This document shows, piece after piece, positions 5,741 to 7,380 of a DNA stretch of 7,380 nt (its first letter is position 1; every line of letters begins with the position of its first letter). The position numbers and the translations under genes were made by a program. A model generated the notes under the pieces. That model was given only the letters and a program-made list of their open reading frames with translations, was not told the DNA's origin and made no database searches. This stretch comes from Candidatus Bathyarchaeota archaeon (lineage in GTDB: Archaea; Thermoproteota; Bathyarchaeia; TCS64): the NCBI GenBank assembly GCA_002726865.1, contig PBSW01000046.1:1-7380 (forward strand). Direction: 5' to 3'.

Positions 5741-7380
5741 CTAATTTACTCTCCTGCCAGCTTCCTCAAGTATATCGAGGATACCATTATCTTCCACATC
5801 AAGGGTCATTGTATATAGTTCTGGGGCACTATTCAGAAATTCATCAATGTGTTTTACCGCTTCTGTGGCATCAGAAAATGGCTTCAGTAGATTACCAAAA
5901 TAGTCTATGGCTGATTTGCGGACAATTAAGGCTCGATGGTAGAGGCAGATAGTCGGCACGCCAGCGGCAATAGATTCGTAAAATCCGGTAGATGGATAAT
6001 CACAGATAACCCTGTCCGCTGAGAATAAATGCTGAGAAAATGGGTTGGTAGCCACCTCAATATTACCAAAGCTGTTGTCTCTTATAAAGTCCGGAATAGG
6101 ATTGTAAATTGCTTCCGATGGGGGCAGCCCTTTCAATACGAATATATACCCTCTCTTGGTGTAGAAATACTCGGCAAGTGATTTTTGAAATTGGTAGTAC
6201 CAGGTATCAGGATAGCTGGCACCATCCATTCGTCTGGTATCCCACATCATAAGGGTAGGCAGATAGACAATCTTATTTTTCTTGATGTTACTTTTATTAG
6301 TTTCCCTCAGACGACTTATTCGTTCCATATCCGACAATCTATGCCGGCTACTATACAGTGTAGTTGGCAGATTACCTGCCTGGCGTAAGGAGTTAAAGTA
6401 TTCCTTGGCTTCGGTGTTTGAAGAAACAAGGATATCAGCCTGAGACAGCTCCAGTATTCGCCAAAATTTAACACTATGAGCATCATCTCCATGGGAAATG
6501 CGAACTGTCCTAACACGCTCTTCATAATTTGCCGCTGCCAGTGCGGCGAATTCAATTGGGGACACCTCATGTGGTGTAATGGCAAAGTCAACATCCTGTT
6601 CCTTATAAAATTTAATAAACACTTTAAAATAGCCGAGAATCTCCGGGCATACTTTGGCGATGAAGTATTTTAGCTTGGGCAAGACTATTTCGGAAACATC
6701 TAATCGATACCTTTGATTAAGCAACTTGATTAGATCATGACTCTCCAGAAGGCTTGCTGTATTTTCCCAGATACTGTTATTTTCTACCTTCGCCACTGTA
6801 TCTTTATATTCGGTTTTTAAATCCAAGCACCTCATGGCGCTAAGAGAGGAATATTTTAGTATTGAATTACCTGACAATTGGTAAACATTATATCCCTTTC
6901 TTACCGCCCTGGTTACGAAGTCCATGCCTATGTGGGTGAGTTTTAGCATAAAGACGTTCAGCCCGTCACGGTTCTTTGATTTGGGAAAGGGGCGCCTACT
7001 AAGATATTGGTAGTTAAAGTACGTCCTTCTTAGCATATCAATTGGTAGAATCTTGTTCCCATACCAGATTAGAAGATCTCTAAAAGGACGCCCAGACTTT
7101 GGTTTTTTGCCGGCTTTACCACCTGTCTCCAAATGGACCGAGGTTAACGGGATATTTTTCTCTTTACACACAATTGGAATAACCTGGGAATAATAGCTTT
7201 TACCATAATCATAATATTGATATTGCAGTGTGAAATCTAAAGGCATCTCCTGGGTCTGGGGTGAGATAAATATAATGCTTGATGGTCTTACGGCTTCAAA
7301 AAACCTTTTTAGAGCATAGCATCGGATATATAAAGAGTCTAGAACCATCGTTTTTAGAAAGTAATAATACATTGTCCCTA
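5741..7380 (-). CDS. GT-B-like glycosyl/polyol-phosphate transferase, 5' end beyond the window
   Basis: I cannot assign a named family. Numbering is from the ATG at 7372 (543 residues). The C-terminal half looks like the nucleotide-sugar-binding domain of a GT-B protein. It has a strand-rich segment from KIVYLPTL (366-373), then FVLKGLPP (411-418), then SADRVICDYPSTGFYES (451-467) with AAGVPTICLYH (469-479). The last block recalls the D-Y-x-S/T-x-x-x-E region of CDP-glycerol glycerophosphotransferase-like and related surface-carbohydrate enzymes. RISHGDDAHS (291-300) followed by ADILVSSN (312-319) resembles the inter-domain HG motif region of that group. The frame stays open from the ATG to the right edge, the ATG has no well-spaced ribosome site, and the protein begins mid-domain. 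The true N-terminus therefore probably lies outside. It is likely cytoplasmic or membrane-associated and is the furthest upstream gene visible. Confidence 0.7.
   Translation of the reverse strand, partial: GTMYYYFLKTMVLDSLYIRCYALKRFFEAVRPSSIIFISPQTQEMPLDFTLQYQYYDYGKSYYSQVIPIVCKEKNIPLTSVHLETGGKAGKKPKSGRPFRDLLIWYGNKILPIDMLRRTYFNYQYLSRRPFPKSKNRDGLNVFMLKLTHIGMDFVTRAVRKGYNVYQLSGNSILKYSSLSAMRCLDLKTEYKDTVAKVENNSIWENTASLLESHDLIKLLNQRYRLDVSEIVLPKLKYFIAKVCPEILGYFKVFIKFYKEQDVDFAITPHEVSPIEFAALAAANYEERVRTVRISHGDDAHSVKFWRILELSQADILVSSNTEAKEYFNSLRQAGNLPTTLYSSRHRLSDMERISRLRETNKSNIKKNKIVYLPTLMMWDTRRMDGASYPDTWYYQFQKSLAEYFYTKRGYIFVLKGLPPSEAIYNPIPDFIRDNSFGNIEVATNPFSQHLFSADRVICDYPSTGFYESIAAGVPTICLYHRALIVRKSAIDYFGNLLKPFSDATEAVKHIDEFLNSAPELYTMTLDVEDNGILDILEEAGRRVN

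Noticed and set aside
5455..5952. Plus-strand frames at 5455-5640 and 5692-5952
   Set aside because: They are antisense to the start of the first methyltransferase and the end of the transferase gene. No ribosome site or domain was seen.
6316..6594. 92-codon minus-strand open frame inside the transferase gene, and plus-strand frames at 6185-6388 and 6476-6673
   Set aside because: All overlap the long transferase reading frame and encode low-information, cysteine- and histidine-scattered peptides typical of shadow frames.

Overview
All seven genes in this window are read from the minus strand. They are tightly packed, with gaps of 15-90 bases or small overlaps, so transcription runs from the high coordinates to the low ones. 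The organism looks bacterial. Most genes have purine-rich Shine-Dalgarno sequences, and there is a near-consensus sigma70-type promoter (TTGACA, 16 bases, TATACT) inside the cluster. By eye the DNA is moderately AT-rich, with frequent AGG/AGA and ATA codons. I cannot name the lineage from this. No transposase, integrase, tRNA, rRNA or CRISPR array was seen.

Layout in order of transcription: a GT-B-like glycosyl- or polyol-phosphate-transferase-type protein whose N-terminus runs off the right edge (7380-5741); a class I SAM methyltransferase (5711-4836); a second, unrelated-looking class I SAM methyltransferase (4816-3971); a DUF4910/DUF2172 aminopeptidase-like metalloprotein with a C-terminal winged helix (about 3953-2706); an 87-base spacer holding the promoter; a PAPS-dependent sulfotransferase (about 2609-1431); ATP sulfurylase, sat (1415-282); and APS kinase, cysC, which starts on a TTG inside the end of sat and runs off the left edge (289-1).

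The last three genes form a complete sulfation module. Sat converts sulfate and ATP to APS, CysC phosphorylates APS to PAPS, and the sulfotransferase moves the sulfuryl group to an acceptor. Because the PAPS genes sit directly behind a sulfotransferase, and no sulfate-reduction gene is visible, the module probably decorates a product rather than supplying cysteine synthesis. The upstream glycosyltransferase-like gene, the two methyltransferases and the DUF4910 protein are typical of surface polysaccharide or glycoconjugate loci. My inference is a locus that builds a methylated, sulfated surface glycan, with the sulfation module able to be expressed separately from its own promoter. An alternative is protein-tyrosine sulfation, because the sulfotransferase resembles the tyrosylprotein sulfotransferase pattern. 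The acceptor cannot be read from this window.

There is no stretch over 300 bases without a gene.
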